A DNA stretch of 64,000 nucleotides from Bombardia bombarda. Taxonomy: Eukaryota; Ascomycota; Sordariomycetes; Sordariales; Lasiosphaeriaceae. Positions within the stretch are counted from its first letter, which is position 1; each line of letters begins with the position of its first letter. Below the pieces are notes generated by a model. It worked only from the letters and a program-made list of their open reading frames with translations. It searched no databases and had not been told where the DNA came from. Both the position numbers and the translations under genes were made by a program. The stretch lies in contig JAULSR010000004.1 of NCBI GenBank assembly GCA_030512295.1, forward strand, positions 2,790,001 to 2,854,000. The letters run 5' to 3'. Shown here in pieces: positions 30,507-40,980 of the stretch.

Positions 30507-32345
30507 TCACAACGACTCCAGCGCCCGCCAAGTCACATTTGATGTCTCCGACACCCAGGTGTAACCCTGGCTGGTGGTGCAGACCGACTGTCCCGAGCTC
30601 GCCGTGACGCAGTCCAGCTTGGGCAGCGTCGTCGTCGCGATGCCGCTGAAGAGGATCCTGCAAATAACCGAACGTCAGCTTCATCCGCCTTGATCTCCTC
30701 CAAGGAAAAGTGAGGAGAGAATGGGGAGAAAAACACTGAGTCAACCTACGGGTGCGCCGCATCAATATCAATACAAACCCAATCCGCCTTAATGGCAAGC
30801 TCATTGTCGTCCCCCTCGCCAGGTCGGTACTGGAACGAGCAGTTCTTTGGCGCCAGCGGCAGCTCGCCCGCCCCAAAGGCGCACGGGTACCAGCTCTCTA
30901 CATCGTCAAGCCGCACGTCGTAGTGGTTGACAAAGACGGGGTAGTCGAACTGGTTGTTTTTGGTGTTGAGTTTCATGTTGAAACTGACGGATGCCGGGGC
31001 TGCTCCTGTCGCGCCTGTGGCGTTGCTGCTGCTGCTGCTGCTGCTGTCGACCTCGAAATTGCTCAACAGCCACGAAGGGGACACGACGGATGAAATGGTA
31101 CAGCCGTCGGGCGTGGGCAGCGGGTCTTCGATGCTGTATGGGGGCAGCGAGGCGGAGGAGAGGACTGAGCCGTGGACGGTGACGGCGTCGGCTTCGCAGG
31201 CGGTCAGGGTCGAGTCGTGAGAGCAGGTGAGGGGGAGGGTGGTGGTGCCGGCTGCTGAGATGGTGATGCTGTGGGTAAGAGGGCTGGTTGTCAGCATCTG
31301 TCGTGTTGCTTGGATTCATTTGATGACACCAGGACAAACACAGGTAAGCATGATCCGTCGCTAAGAAAGGTACTCACGGCCGCGCAGCATCAATATCATC
31401 GCAAAACCACGTCTGGTTGATGGCAAACGTCCAGCTTCTCGGGTAAAACACCGTCTCAGTCACGATGCTGTATCGATCCCTTCTGGTAAAGTCCACGCCG
31501 CCACCGCACGTCATGCGCACTGCTGGGTCCTCATCCTCGCCAGCGGAGAAGTAGTTGAGGCAGCCCGCAACGTGGCCGCTGGCCGTGTTTGTGACCTGGA
31601 ATTGGATCGACTGCGACTGTATGCCGAGCCCGTCGTCGCCAGTCTCGTTGAGGAAAATGACGGTCCCGACCGTCCATGTCGGCGTCTTGGATGCTGCTGC
31701 GCACCCTGCCAAATCGTGGCCCGCCGGTCCTTCTGCGTAGGCCGGGGTGATTTCGACTGGCGAGTGGAGGGAGCCTCTGACCAGGTCGACCGGGTTGGCG
31801 GAGTTGCATGTTGTGGAGGAGGAGGGGCAGAGCAGGGGCACAGAGGTGCTTCCGGATGCCGTGAACGAGATTCTAAGGGTGTGTCAGCATGCACCTCTGC
31901 CCGTCCCTTTGGAAAGCAGCTGTCCCTGGACTTACGGGTGGCCTTGATCCCTATCATCGCAGGACCAAGATTGCCGGACCTGGATGCCGGCTGAGTCTTG
32001 TTTTACCTGAACCGATACCTGCAGGTAATCATCGCTTGATGTGCCTGATAACCCACAGGCACTCCAGCTAGAGGCTTCAGATCCTTTTGCTGGGCATGAT
32101 AGGCCGACTGAAGCGTTGGTGGCCCTGTTGAGGAGGCTGAACGACACAGTATCGGACGGTTCGGTGTGAAAATCGTGGATGAACCAACTCGGGACGGTGA
32201 ACGAGTTGGTGGTGCAGTTGGAGTTGGAGATTTCCGGTGTCTGCTGCCGCGCCGAAATCAGATTGCTTGGAGCTGCGGAAGCAAACGACAGCGGGTCGGC
32301 TGAGACGACGAGTAGGCCGACAACTGATACAAGAGACAGCGTCAT
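30507..32345 (-). CDS. Secreted protein of three tandem Cys-containing repeats, one exon each
   Basis: Exons 31936-32345, 31378-31872, 30750-31268 and 30507-30657 give 524 residues. A signal peptide (MTLSLVSVVGLLVVSADPL, cleavage after about residue 24) opens it. The same domain of about 165 residues is then repeated three times, followed by a short fourth start. Each repeat begins with F/I-x-A/G-x-G-x-T-x-x-LPLxC, passes a tryptophan or tyrosine next to Cys, and ends with W-x-C-x-D-x-D-x-x-HP (WSCDDRDQGHP; WFCDDIDAARP; WVCIDIDAAHP). All three introns interrupt the final Pro codon of a repeat in phase 2, and the internal exons are 495 and 519 nt (multiples of three), so the gene grew by exon duplication. 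It is probably an extracellular beta-sandwich protein. I do not know its function. Confidence 0.8.
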
Positions 32346-33413
32346 ACTTCTGACTTCGGACACCCTTTTTGAAAGTTTGCGTAGAAAAAGTGGATGATAT
32401 CTACCAGTCTCACGGTGAGTCTGCAAACAACAGTTGGGGTCAAGAGGTTGTTTTCTCTCGGGCCCCTATATCCACTCGGTACTAACCCCCTTCTTTCAAA
32501 GTTTCTAGAATCATTCCATCACGTTCTTCCCATTGAGATGGCCCCGCAGTTGATGGACTGGAACATAGCAGAACCATAGAGGCGGCTCTTTGGCGATTAA
32601 TCTAGAGACACTTCCCCGGTCGCCTATTAGACGACAAAGAGTGTTCCAGGAAAGAAGTAAAGTGACTGATCAAGAACAGGGGTTACCTCGAATCTGGGAT
32701 AACGGCTATAATGAAATGGGGGGGGGTAATCGTGATATTGGGATATCTATCGATGCATGGGAATCGTGGACAATCCTACAGGCTGAAGTCGAGAAAATCT
32801 TATTCCCGGCAAATAACCTGCTTGATAGGTGCCTTATTCTTGCTAACACCATTTGGGTCAGAATGGCCTTTATTATGCTAATAGCATGATTCCATCAACC
32901 TATAATACTCACCTTGGCAAAGATGGTGGAAAGAAAATGAGAAGCCTTCATGTTTTCAAGACCTTACTAAATTTGCCTTAGACCCCGCGCACCAGTTTGA
33001 AATTCTGAGGTAGGGACCTAAGGTAGTATGACATCGTTGCCATCGGACAGTTGACAGGTAGTGTGTTCTCCCAATGAAACCCTTTGTTGGTTCGCCATTT
33101 CCATCAGACACGGACTTTCGTATTACGTGCAGCAGCGCGCCCTTTGGAATACATGTATCCATTGCACATAGATGCACTCAGCGCCCTACGTACTACAGCA
33201 CCCAGCACAATCTATTAAAGATCGTAGAACCCACCGTTGAGAAGGGTCAATTCAGACTCGGATTTGTGACCGCCACCTCGTCATCACGATCCGGTTTACA
33301 ATCCAAACATCTCAAACGGTGGCTTGGCTAATTATTTAACCGCTTGACACAACCCTTTTATATTCCGAAGGAGGTAGGCCATCATTATTGACCACCCACA
33401 CAGTCTCCTCACC
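32346..33413. other. Intergenic, divergent promoters
   Basis: About 1.07 kb, moderately AT-rich, separating the divergent repeat protein and the HAD hydrolase. No gene is supported. Confidence 0.5.
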
Positions 33414-34145
33414 ATGACATCCCCACCCCCCACGATTAAAGCAGTCTTCTTCGACTTCATGGGAACCTGTCTCGACTGGCACAGCAGCGTCGTCCAAGCC
33501 TCTCCACCATCACTCCCCAACGCCGAAGCATCCGCGCTCGAGCTCGAATGGCGTCGGCAGTACTTCATCTCCAACTCTGAACGACTGGCACAGAATCTCG
33601 CACCCGAAGACATCGACCACACGCTTGCGCGCACCCTCGATGCGGTTTTGCTTCAGCGACAGGACAACACAAAAGACACACCCGACATCTTCGACGTAGC
33701 CGCAAGACGGCGCATGGTCGAGGCGTGGCATGCGCAGCGCGCCTGGCCCGAGGTGGGCGAGGCCATTGGCCGACTGCGCGACGACCTGGGACTCGAGGTG
33801 TTTGTGCACGCCAACGGCACGACGCGGCTGCAGCTGGACCTGACGCGCTCGTCGGGGTTGGGGTTCAATATGCTTTTTTCAAGCCAGCTGCTGGGCGTGT
33901 ACAAGCCCAGTCCCGATGCCTACAACAAAGCGCTTGATCTGGTGAAGCTCAGACCCGACGAGGTTGTCTTGGTTGCGGCGCATGCGTATGACCTGCGCGG
34001 GGCCAAGGCCTGCGGCATGAAGACGGTCTATATCCATCGCTGGACCGATGATGTTGACGAGGACATGGCCGAGGTGGAGGGCGAGTTCGATGTGTTCTTG
34101 GAGGGGATGGAGGGGCTACCGGGTGCTATTAAGGGGTTGATGTGA
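33414..34145 (+). CDS. HAD-superfamily hydrolase (haloacid dehalogenase-like), 243 aa
   Basis: An intronless frame with the four HAD motifs: I, FFDFMGTCLDW (nucleophile Asp at residue 14; the second Asp of phosphatases is replaced by Met, as in dehalogenase-type members); II, VHANGTTRLQL; III, Lys in GVYKPSPDAY; IV, LVAAHAYDLRGAK (His-x-x-Asp). A helical cap (about residues 20-105) sits between motifs I and II. The missing second Asp argues against an ordinary phosphatase and for 2-haloacid dehalogenase-like chemistry, though substrate is unknown. Cytosolic by absence of targeting signals. Start ATG 33414 follows a CTCACC leader and precedes the first strand by only nine residues. Confidence 0.88.
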   Translation: MTSPPPTIKAVFFDFMGTCLDWHSSVVQASPPSLPNAEASALELEWRRQYFISNSERLAQNLAPEDIDHTLARTLDAVLLQRQDNTKDTPDIFDVAARRRMVEAWHAQRAWPEVGEAIGRLRDDLGLEVFVHANGTTRLQLDLTRSSGLGFNMLFSSQLLGVYKPSPDAYNKALDLVKLRPDEVVLVAAHAYDLRGAKACGMKTVYIHRWTDDVDEDMAEVEGEFDVFLEGMEGLPGAIKGLM

Positions 34146-35097
34146 AGGCCTCATCTTCGAGCTCGATTTGGTGGCGAGCTCGCCATTTAAGGTTGGGCCG
34201 AGGGGACAGATCAAAAAGGTTTTTAGGTGAAGAAAATGAGAGCGGATCCAGCCTGCCAAGATAAAAAAGCAGGTTCAAGTCCGGTTTTAATATCGACATC
34301 TGCGTGGTTCAATTTCAACAGTCTTGTTTTGTTTTTCGTCGACACGAGTACCAATTCCACAAACCGCCATATCGAGATGATCCAACTAGGAAGTTAATAG
34401 AGGAACATTGGAACAAATATCTTCACAACTTCTGGCCGTCCTGGCGCAAACGCCGTTGCCATAGCGCGACAGGCTGTCAACATGTCAGATGTAGGTGGCG
34501 GCTTTTGGCAGATGTGTGTGCCGCCATTCTTGGCGTCGAGCACGACATCAGATTTAAGTTGCAGCTTGTGGATAGATTCCTTTGGTGGCCCGCCGAGAAA
34601 TCCATCTGCGCAACCTTCCTATTCAAGAAGCGACACGCGGTGAGCAGACCTTGCGGTTGGCTCTGTTCCTCTGCTGCCTTTTTCTCTCGGTCAGACACGC
34701 GCCACCAATGTTCCACCGACGTCACGTCCAGGGCTGATGTTCCCACTTGGCTCCCGTGAGCCGCCTGCCGAAAGGGGTGCCTTTTGGTGTTTTCGTTGCG
34801 TAAACGCTTTCCGTCCTTCGATTAAGTTTTGGTCGGCATCGCCCCTCGGCCCCATAGTAGCCCAATGTTACAGTGCCACGCATACAGTACCTTTTTATCC
34901 CGACCTGCATCTCTCTCACAAGTCAGCCAACCTATGGCGACAGACCTATGGCGACAGACCTATGGCGACAGGGGGCCACACAACTTAATATCCTCGAGCT
35001 TTAAAATGATCAAGAACCCCAGAGTGACGAGTGACAGAGTGACGGGTCCTTCTTCTCTCCTTGGGTCAAATATTACACCAGAAGACAGCGAGCCACG
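34146..35097. promoter_or_regulatory. Upstream region of the amino-acid permease with short tandem repeats
   Basis: CCTATGGCGACAGA is repeated almost three times at 34931-34973 (14-bp unit). A second cluster of GAGTGAC/AGTGAC units follows at about 35022-35043, just before the permease start. Both lie where the core promoter or 5' leader should be. No reading frame in this 950-bp region convinces. Confidence 0.45.
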
Positions 35098-36939
35098 ATG
35101 GCGGTTTCTGACAATGCGTCCAACGAGGAAAAGCTCGCCGTCGGCGACTCGGCACGGCCGATCGAGCCCGACAACGTCATCAGCGATGGCTCGTCCTCCA
35201 TCCAAGAGGTGGCCAAGTACTCGTACGAAGACTCGCGCAAGCTGGGCGTCACGGGCGCCACCTTCCTGATCTTGAACAAGATGATTGGGACGGGTATCTT
35301 TTCTACCCCTTCCGGCATCTTTGCGGCGACCGGATCCGTGGGCATCAGCTTGATGCTATGGGTCGTTGGTAAGTTCTGCCTCCTGGAAACTCGTATCCGT
35401 CCCATACTGACGAGACAATCCATCCATCAGGCGGCTTCCTCACCTTTTGCGGCCTGAGCGTCTGGCTCGAGTACGGCCTCGCCATCCCCCTCTCGGGCGG
35501 CGAGAAGAACTACCTGGAGCGCGTCTACAAGCACCCCAAATACATGGCCACGTGCATGCTGGCGTCGCAGATGATCTTGCTGGGCTTCTCATCCGGCAAC
35601 GCATTGGCGTTTGGCCGCTACATCCTCTACGCGTCGGGCAACGAGCTGAAAGACACGTTCAAGGGCCGCGCCATCGGAATCGCCTGCGTCACCTTCTCAG
35701 TGGTGCTGCACGCCACGCTCCCCAAGTGGGGCATCCGCCTGTTCAACGTCCTGGGCGTCTTCAAGGTCGTCATCCTGCTGTTTATCGTCTTCTCGGGCTT
35801 CGCTGCCCTTGCGGGCCATCGCCGGGTGCCCGACCCGCACAACTTCACCAATGCCTTTGCCATTGAGAGTGGCGAGGGCTATGCGGGAGGGGGTGCATAT
35901 GCCTATTCGAACGCGCTGCTCAACATCATTTACAGCTACAAAGGCTGGGAGAATGCCAACTACGTGCTGGGCGAGATTCGGCATCCTCGCCGTACCCTGA
36001 CTGTCGCTGCGCCTCTTGCCATCGGCGGAGTCACGATCCTGTACGTTCTGGTGAACGTGGCCTATTTTGCCGCCATCCCCAAGGCAGACCTCGCTGCCTC
36101 CGAGGTCATTGTGGCTGGCTTGTTCTTTAAGAACGTGTTTGGCGACAGTGCTGGCGCCCGTACTTTGCCTGCTTTTGTGGCGCTGAGCAACCTGGGAAAT
36201 GTCCTGGCTGTCAGCTTTGGACACGCACGACTCAACCAGGAGTTTGGAAAGGAGGGCCTGCTACCGCTCAGTCGCGTGTGGGGGTCCAACAAGCCGTTTA
36301 ACGCCCCGGCAGCTGCTGTAAGCATGAACACCCCCCTACATCTGCCGTTGTGAAGAGTTTGTTCTGGATGGGAATGCTGACAGGGACATTTTTTTTTTTT
36401 CAAAGTTGTTCCTCCACTGGCTTGTGACCATCATCATCCTGCTCGCCCCTCCTCCCGGCGCCGCCTACAATTTCATTGTCAACCTGCAAGTGTCCTCCCT
36501 CCCCAAAACAAATACCATAAAACGAAACCAAGCAAGACCCACAACGCTAACCCCTCACAACAGATACACCTACCCCGGCGCCTGGGTCAACGCCTTCGTC
36601 GCCGCCGGCCTCATCTACCTGCAGTACAGCAAGCACGAGGGCTGGACGTCGCCGTGGCACACCTACCTGCCCGTCACCGTCATCTTTTTGCTCAGTAACG
36701 CCTTCCTCGCCCTCGTGCCCTTCATCCCGCCCGACGGCGACTGGAACGCCGACGGGTACCCCTACTACGTGTTCCCCGTCGTCGGCGTGGCCGTCCTGCT
36801 CTTTGGTGTGGTCTACTGGGCCTGCTGGACAAAGGTCTGGCCGGCCATCAAGGGCCACAAGATTGTCGCCGAGAGGGTGGTGGATAGCGAGGGCGTCGAG
36901 GTGATTCGGTATCGGAAGGTTAAGACGCATGTTAGTTAG
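35098..36939 (+). CDS. Amino-acid permease, Mup1-like (LAT type)
   Basis: Exons 35098-35368, 35431-36317, 36406-36485 and 36564-36939 give 537 residues. The protein has 12 membrane segments and the APC signature near TM1: NKMIGTGIFSTPSGIF. GGEKNYLERVYKHPKY and SYKGWENANYVLGE are typical of the fungal high-affinity methionine permease group. Introns 1 and 2 are GT-AG. Intron 3 (36486-36563, 78 bp) fits only as a GC-AG intron: donor GCAAGT, branch GCTAAC, acceptor ACAG, phase 2, restoring NLYTYPGAW. An unspliced read-through is also open because the intron length is a multiple of three without stops, inserting 26 residues between two helices. The transporter is expected in the plasma membrane. 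Methionine or cysteine as substrate is inference. Confidence 0.92.
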
Positions 36940-38683
36940 CTGACTGGGGTGAGGGTGAGGGTTGAAGCATTTATGTTAATGTCCAGGGCCGGGACTTTTT
37001 TTCTTTTTTCTTTTTTTTACGTTGCTGGTTATATGAGGTGAAATGATAGCGCTCGCAATTAAAAAAGCCTGGTGTCCCTAATGGTGTAGCGGCAATGCAC
37101 GTCAACCTCTTGCACGGAGAGGTGGAAGGTACGGTTTCGAACCCGGTTTAGGGCGCTGAATTCCTTAAAATTTATTCGTTAATATTTGGTTAACTTGGGT
37201 CAAGGATGGCGAGCATCTGATGGAACTAAGTCCTTGGGCTGGGCTTTCGAGATCTTTCGATCTTAACTCCTTTTTTCTTTTTTTATAAGTTGGCTGGCTC
37301 TACTTAGGTTAGAGATCAAGTAGTGCATGCGCGCTTACGACATCGAGTCATGACGGCTCCTGGCCCTAAGGTCCTTTTTGACCTCTGGTGCTTACCTCGT
37401 TGACTTGATGAGTCACTTGCGCGCAGCGACCATGCTCTTCATTTTGAAGTCAGGGCTCACTCGTCTCGCCGCCGCCGCCCTGCAGCCAATTGTTAGTGGA
37501 AAGTGACGTTCCCGTCACCTAAGCGGTGCCTGGACCTATACCTTGAAATGCTTATTAATCTCTCTATGGACCTCGATGAAAAGAACTCAACGACGGGACC
37601 TGTCGTGAACCATTTGCCAGTTGTCACAAGTCAAGAAGGGGTCCAGGAGCTCGTAACAGAGCCAGGGCATAAGTGCATGCAGGACACACATCCATCGTCG
37701 CAAACCACCTGGCTCTGTATTGTCCATGTGTCTGTATAGGTACCTACCTATTTATGGGGTCTTTGTTATTGACGATACCCAGAAGAATCGCTGCTGGTCG
37801 TCACTTCCTTGGGATACGGGGTGTAAGGTAGTAACACGCAATGAACTACGCGTATTATGGATAGTTCTTCTCGGCATTTTACTTTTGTTGCGGTCGAGGG
37901 CTGAATCGACACAGTGATAGTGAAGCTTTCGCTTGACAGCCATATTCCAAGAAACATGCCAACTGTGACGGCAGACACACAACTACACACTATAATTACG
38001 CTACCGCCTCTCATCAAAAGAGTTGTCAAAATACAAAGATCGGAATCTTCGCATTCAGAGTGTGTATATTAACTAGCACTCACCCCTCGGCACTCCCGAG
38101 GTCCAGCGCCGTGACACCAATGGAGACGGGCTCTGATTGATAGTTTTCTTCTCTTCTTCATAAGATGAGGCTTATCGGTATCAGTGTCCGATAAAAGGGC
38201 GTTTCAGATCAACAGAGTCTGACATAGCTCCAAAATATCATCCCAACGTTCGTCCCATGATAAAAAATGGCTTTCATCTGGTCCACAAGCACACCAAGCG
38301 GCCTCATCTCATAATAACACAAGCCAAGCTCCTGCCCCGCCTTCCTTGGTCAATTTATTTTTCGTTCGCTGCTTGCTGATTCTTTCCCCCCCCCCCGCAC
38401 TTTCTTTTACAGCCGCCGGCGATCCCCTCGCTTCTTGCAACATCCCAAATCTTCTGCCCTCCAATTTACTGCCCAAACCACCTACCTCATCACGATGGCC
38501 ACAGGGCTCCAGATTGCCCTACGCGTCCTCGATGTGGCAATTGCGGATCTGTCAGTCACGCCGCCATGTACTGCAGCCAAGGAATCAGAGAAGTAATCGC
38601 CACTCTCGACCGCGAAGCAATCGCCGAGTTGGTGGCGGAGTAGGTAGGCAGAAGGATTTCCCGAGATCTGCTACAGCTTGCGG
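36940..38683. other. Start of the gene-poor accessory stretch
   Basis: About 1.7 kb. It contains the tRNA-like sequence at 37074-37154 and otherwise no gene I can support. In the last 130 bp, a plus frame at about 38558-38641 (MYCSQGIREVIATLDREA...) looks protein-like and may be an upstream exon of the gene at 38684, but I cannot join it with a splice of normal length. Confidence 0.45.
37074..37154 (+). tRNA. Degenerate tRNA-like sequence (pseudo-tRNA or SINE head)
   Basis: An A-box-like TGGTGTAGCGGC (37082-37093) and a B-box-like GGTTTCGAACCC (37133-37144) are 39 bp apart. CCCTAA at the left end can pair with TTAGGG at the right end, and CCTCT/AGAGG forms an anticodon-type stem. It departs from a working tRNA: the acceptor stem breaks after five or six pairs, a 7-base loop in that stem lacks U33, and the T stem has a mismatch. 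The sequence downstream is AT-rich. This fits a decayed tRNA or the promoter head of a tRNA-derived SINE. Best resemblance by eye is to Val or Ala tRNAs, not decisive. Confidence 0.35.
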
Positions 38684-39200
38684 ATGGCTGCTGGCCTCAA
38701 TGAGGAGCATGTCGACACCAAGCCGGCCGCACCGGTAGTTTCACTCTCAAAGCCTGACGATGCCTGTCTGCACGATGCCAACCATCCGCCCTCGGCCGAC
38801 AGCGCAACCTCAACGGTGAGTCAATCCAGTTGCCTTGGCTATCCCCAACGCAAGAGCGGTCACAAAAACGCTTCTCTTTATCCCCAGAAGGCTAACACTA
38901 CCGCTATTTAGAAGACTAACGACAACATTGATAAAGACACCACGGCTGCTATCACAAAGGTGGCTGAGAAGAAGGCATCTGATGATGCGAAGGGAGGCGA
39001 TCCTCGCGGTGTCCACAAAGGTTCGTGTGAAAATATCCTTAAATCTATCTGAACATTGCTGACCTGGCATTTTATCTTCAGGCGTTGAGGTAGCCAAAGA
39101 AGAGGAGGTCTACGTCCCAAACGACGTCAACAATCTGGAAATCGTCACACGCTGGAGCGGCTGCGGTTGCCAAGTGGGCAAGACTACATGCCCTTTCTGA
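38684..39200 (+). CDS. Unknown three-exon gene, 119 aa
   Basis: Exons 38684-38815, 38912-39020 and 39082-39200. Both introns have strong signals (GTGAGT...GCTAAC...TTAG, 96 bp; GTTCGT...TTCAG, 61 bp) and the three exons add to exactly 120 codons. The protein is hydrophilic: an Ala/Asp/Pro-rich N-terminus, a Lys/Asp/Ala helix in the middle, and a Cys-containing end (WSGCGCQVGKTTCPF). There is no signal peptide or membrane segment. A possible extra N-terminal exon lies at about 38558-38641. I do not recognise it. It may be a lineage-specific gene of the accessory block. Confidence 0.45.
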
Positions 39201-40416
39201 TACTGAGCTGTAGCTTGGCTCGAGCAAAGTGTTGTTGTCGCTGGAAGGAAGTATGTGTTTCGGTGAGCGCTACGGCCTGGTTGGGCGACGTCTCCCATCG
39301 ATCTCGAACGCAACTCCTTATGGTACCGTATCTCTCTGGTCTCGGCTTTCTGGCTATCACTTCTCGGGTCTTGTTTCCAGGCTCTGCGTCTTGGTCATTC
39401 TACTGGTCATCTGTCTGTTCTATCAACACTTCTGAATTGCGAAGTGTCAGAACAGGTTTGCGGACTCACTACTGGTTTGCTCTTATGGGCTTTGGTGGGA
39501 CTGTTATTCTTGGAGGGGTATCACAAAGGCGGGGCGAAGGGACAAAACCAAAAGGAGATGGAATTGGAGCAACACGATGTCGCCGCAACTCACAAGACAT
39601 GGAGCTGAATAGCTACCTATGTTTCCTGAGTTTACTTCCCCGACATGAGCCTAGTCTAGTAGACTAGGGCAGCACCAATCAATGGCCTTTTGTCCCAACT
39701 GTGCACATTGACACTTGAGGGAGTGCTTGTCTTGGAAGAAGGAGGACACTCGAACAGTACAGACACGCCACAGAGATACAAAGAGCCATGTAGAGTAGAT
39801 GGTTCTTTTTGGAACACCGCAGGATATGAGATGTGCTAAATGCGGGCTTGAGCTTTAATAATCTCGCAGATAACGTTAAGCACGCTTGGTTACATTCGCT
39901 GTCGCTGTCGTTGCGGCAAAAAAACCTAACGCAAGTTCTGGCAGTTTAGCCGTTGTGTAATGAGCGGAATGGACCCAAATCTTTGATGGCATTGTTTACG
40001 TAGGGAACAACGGAACCAGATCAAAGGTCAAAGTAGGTAAACGGTGGTCGATTTAATGGGAGCGCGGGAGGAAGTGTTCTATCCCATTATGAGCTGATAC
40101 TCCACTTTGAGGGAATGGACGCTGATTTAGAGTTCCTTAAGTGAGGTAATCGTATTTGCACAACATCAGTCGTTGAGCGACCTTTAATTAGTAGGTACTA
40201 CATTTCCCGCTATGTCGAGTCTACCTTATTTATAACCCGGCTGCCTGCCACGGTGCTGTCCGTCCTGTAAGGATGATCTGATGGCTTAAAACCGTCTTCT
40301 GCCTCCATATACCACACCACCATATTGTCCAAACCCTTTGGCCAGTCGAGAGACCTACACTTGAACTTCTCCCTTCATTCGCATGACCAAGCGTGTGCTG
40401 CGGTTATGTGCCGGTG
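39201..40416. other. Intergenic, AT-rich
   Basis: About 1.2 kb with no supportable gene. A 166-codon plus frame (39167-39667) has an unlikely composition and no motifs. Confidence 0.45.
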
Positions 40417-40980
40417 CTAAATGATACCAAAGTAAGCAAAAGATTCTCTGTTGTAAAACCAGGTCGTGAGTGTCCAGAATGGGGGCCAACCTGACTGACC
40501 TTTTGAAGCATCAAACGCCATGGTAGCCGGGGCGGATCGTGTGTAGTGCTTGTGTTTGTTGTTACGCCTTGCTGGAAAACGCAAGGGATCAGTCGCCACA
40601 AACGTCTCTGTTTGGGTTCAAGGGTCATGCTTACGCTGGGGCGGAGGGACGTCGGCCTTGCGGATCTTTTGCTCCGTCGAGGGCTTCTGCTCACTCTGGC
40701 TTGTACCTCGTTTGGCATTGGTATCCTGGCGCTTGACTCGGGAGGTTCTAGCCAGAGGCGCTTTGGCAGTCGGAGCGCACCGTCGAGATGTTTCACGCAT
40801 GCGACGTGATATCATGTCGTATAGCCAATTGTTTTTAGCCATGGACTCTTGTCGAAGGAGCTCGGCTGATTTGTGCTGGTTCCTTATTCTGCGGCGCTCC
40901 CTAGCGGCGCTTCTCAGAGTTCGTTGCACCAGGTTTTCATCAAGCTCAACCGGCTGGAGTGAGGTGGGTGCTGACGGCAT
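40417..40980 (-). CDS. Unknown basic two-exon gene, 166 aa
   Basis: Exons 40635-40980 and 40417-40571, with a 63-bp intron (GTAAGC...ACTGATC...CCAG), phase 1. The total is exactly 167 codons. The N-terminal third forms a basic helix (LVQRTLRSAARERRRIRN...LLRQESMAKNN, split by HKSAE). The centre is Arg/Lys/Ser-rich and disordered. The last 35 residues are aromatic (GWPPFWTLTTWFYNRESF). There are no membrane segments or targeting signals. The basic character suggests a nuclear or nucleic-acid-associated protein, an inference only. No family recognised. Confidence 0.5.

Noticed and set aside
39167..39667. 166-codon plus-strand frame after the 38684 gene
   Set aside because: Begins inside the last exon of a better supported gene in another frame; no recognisable features.
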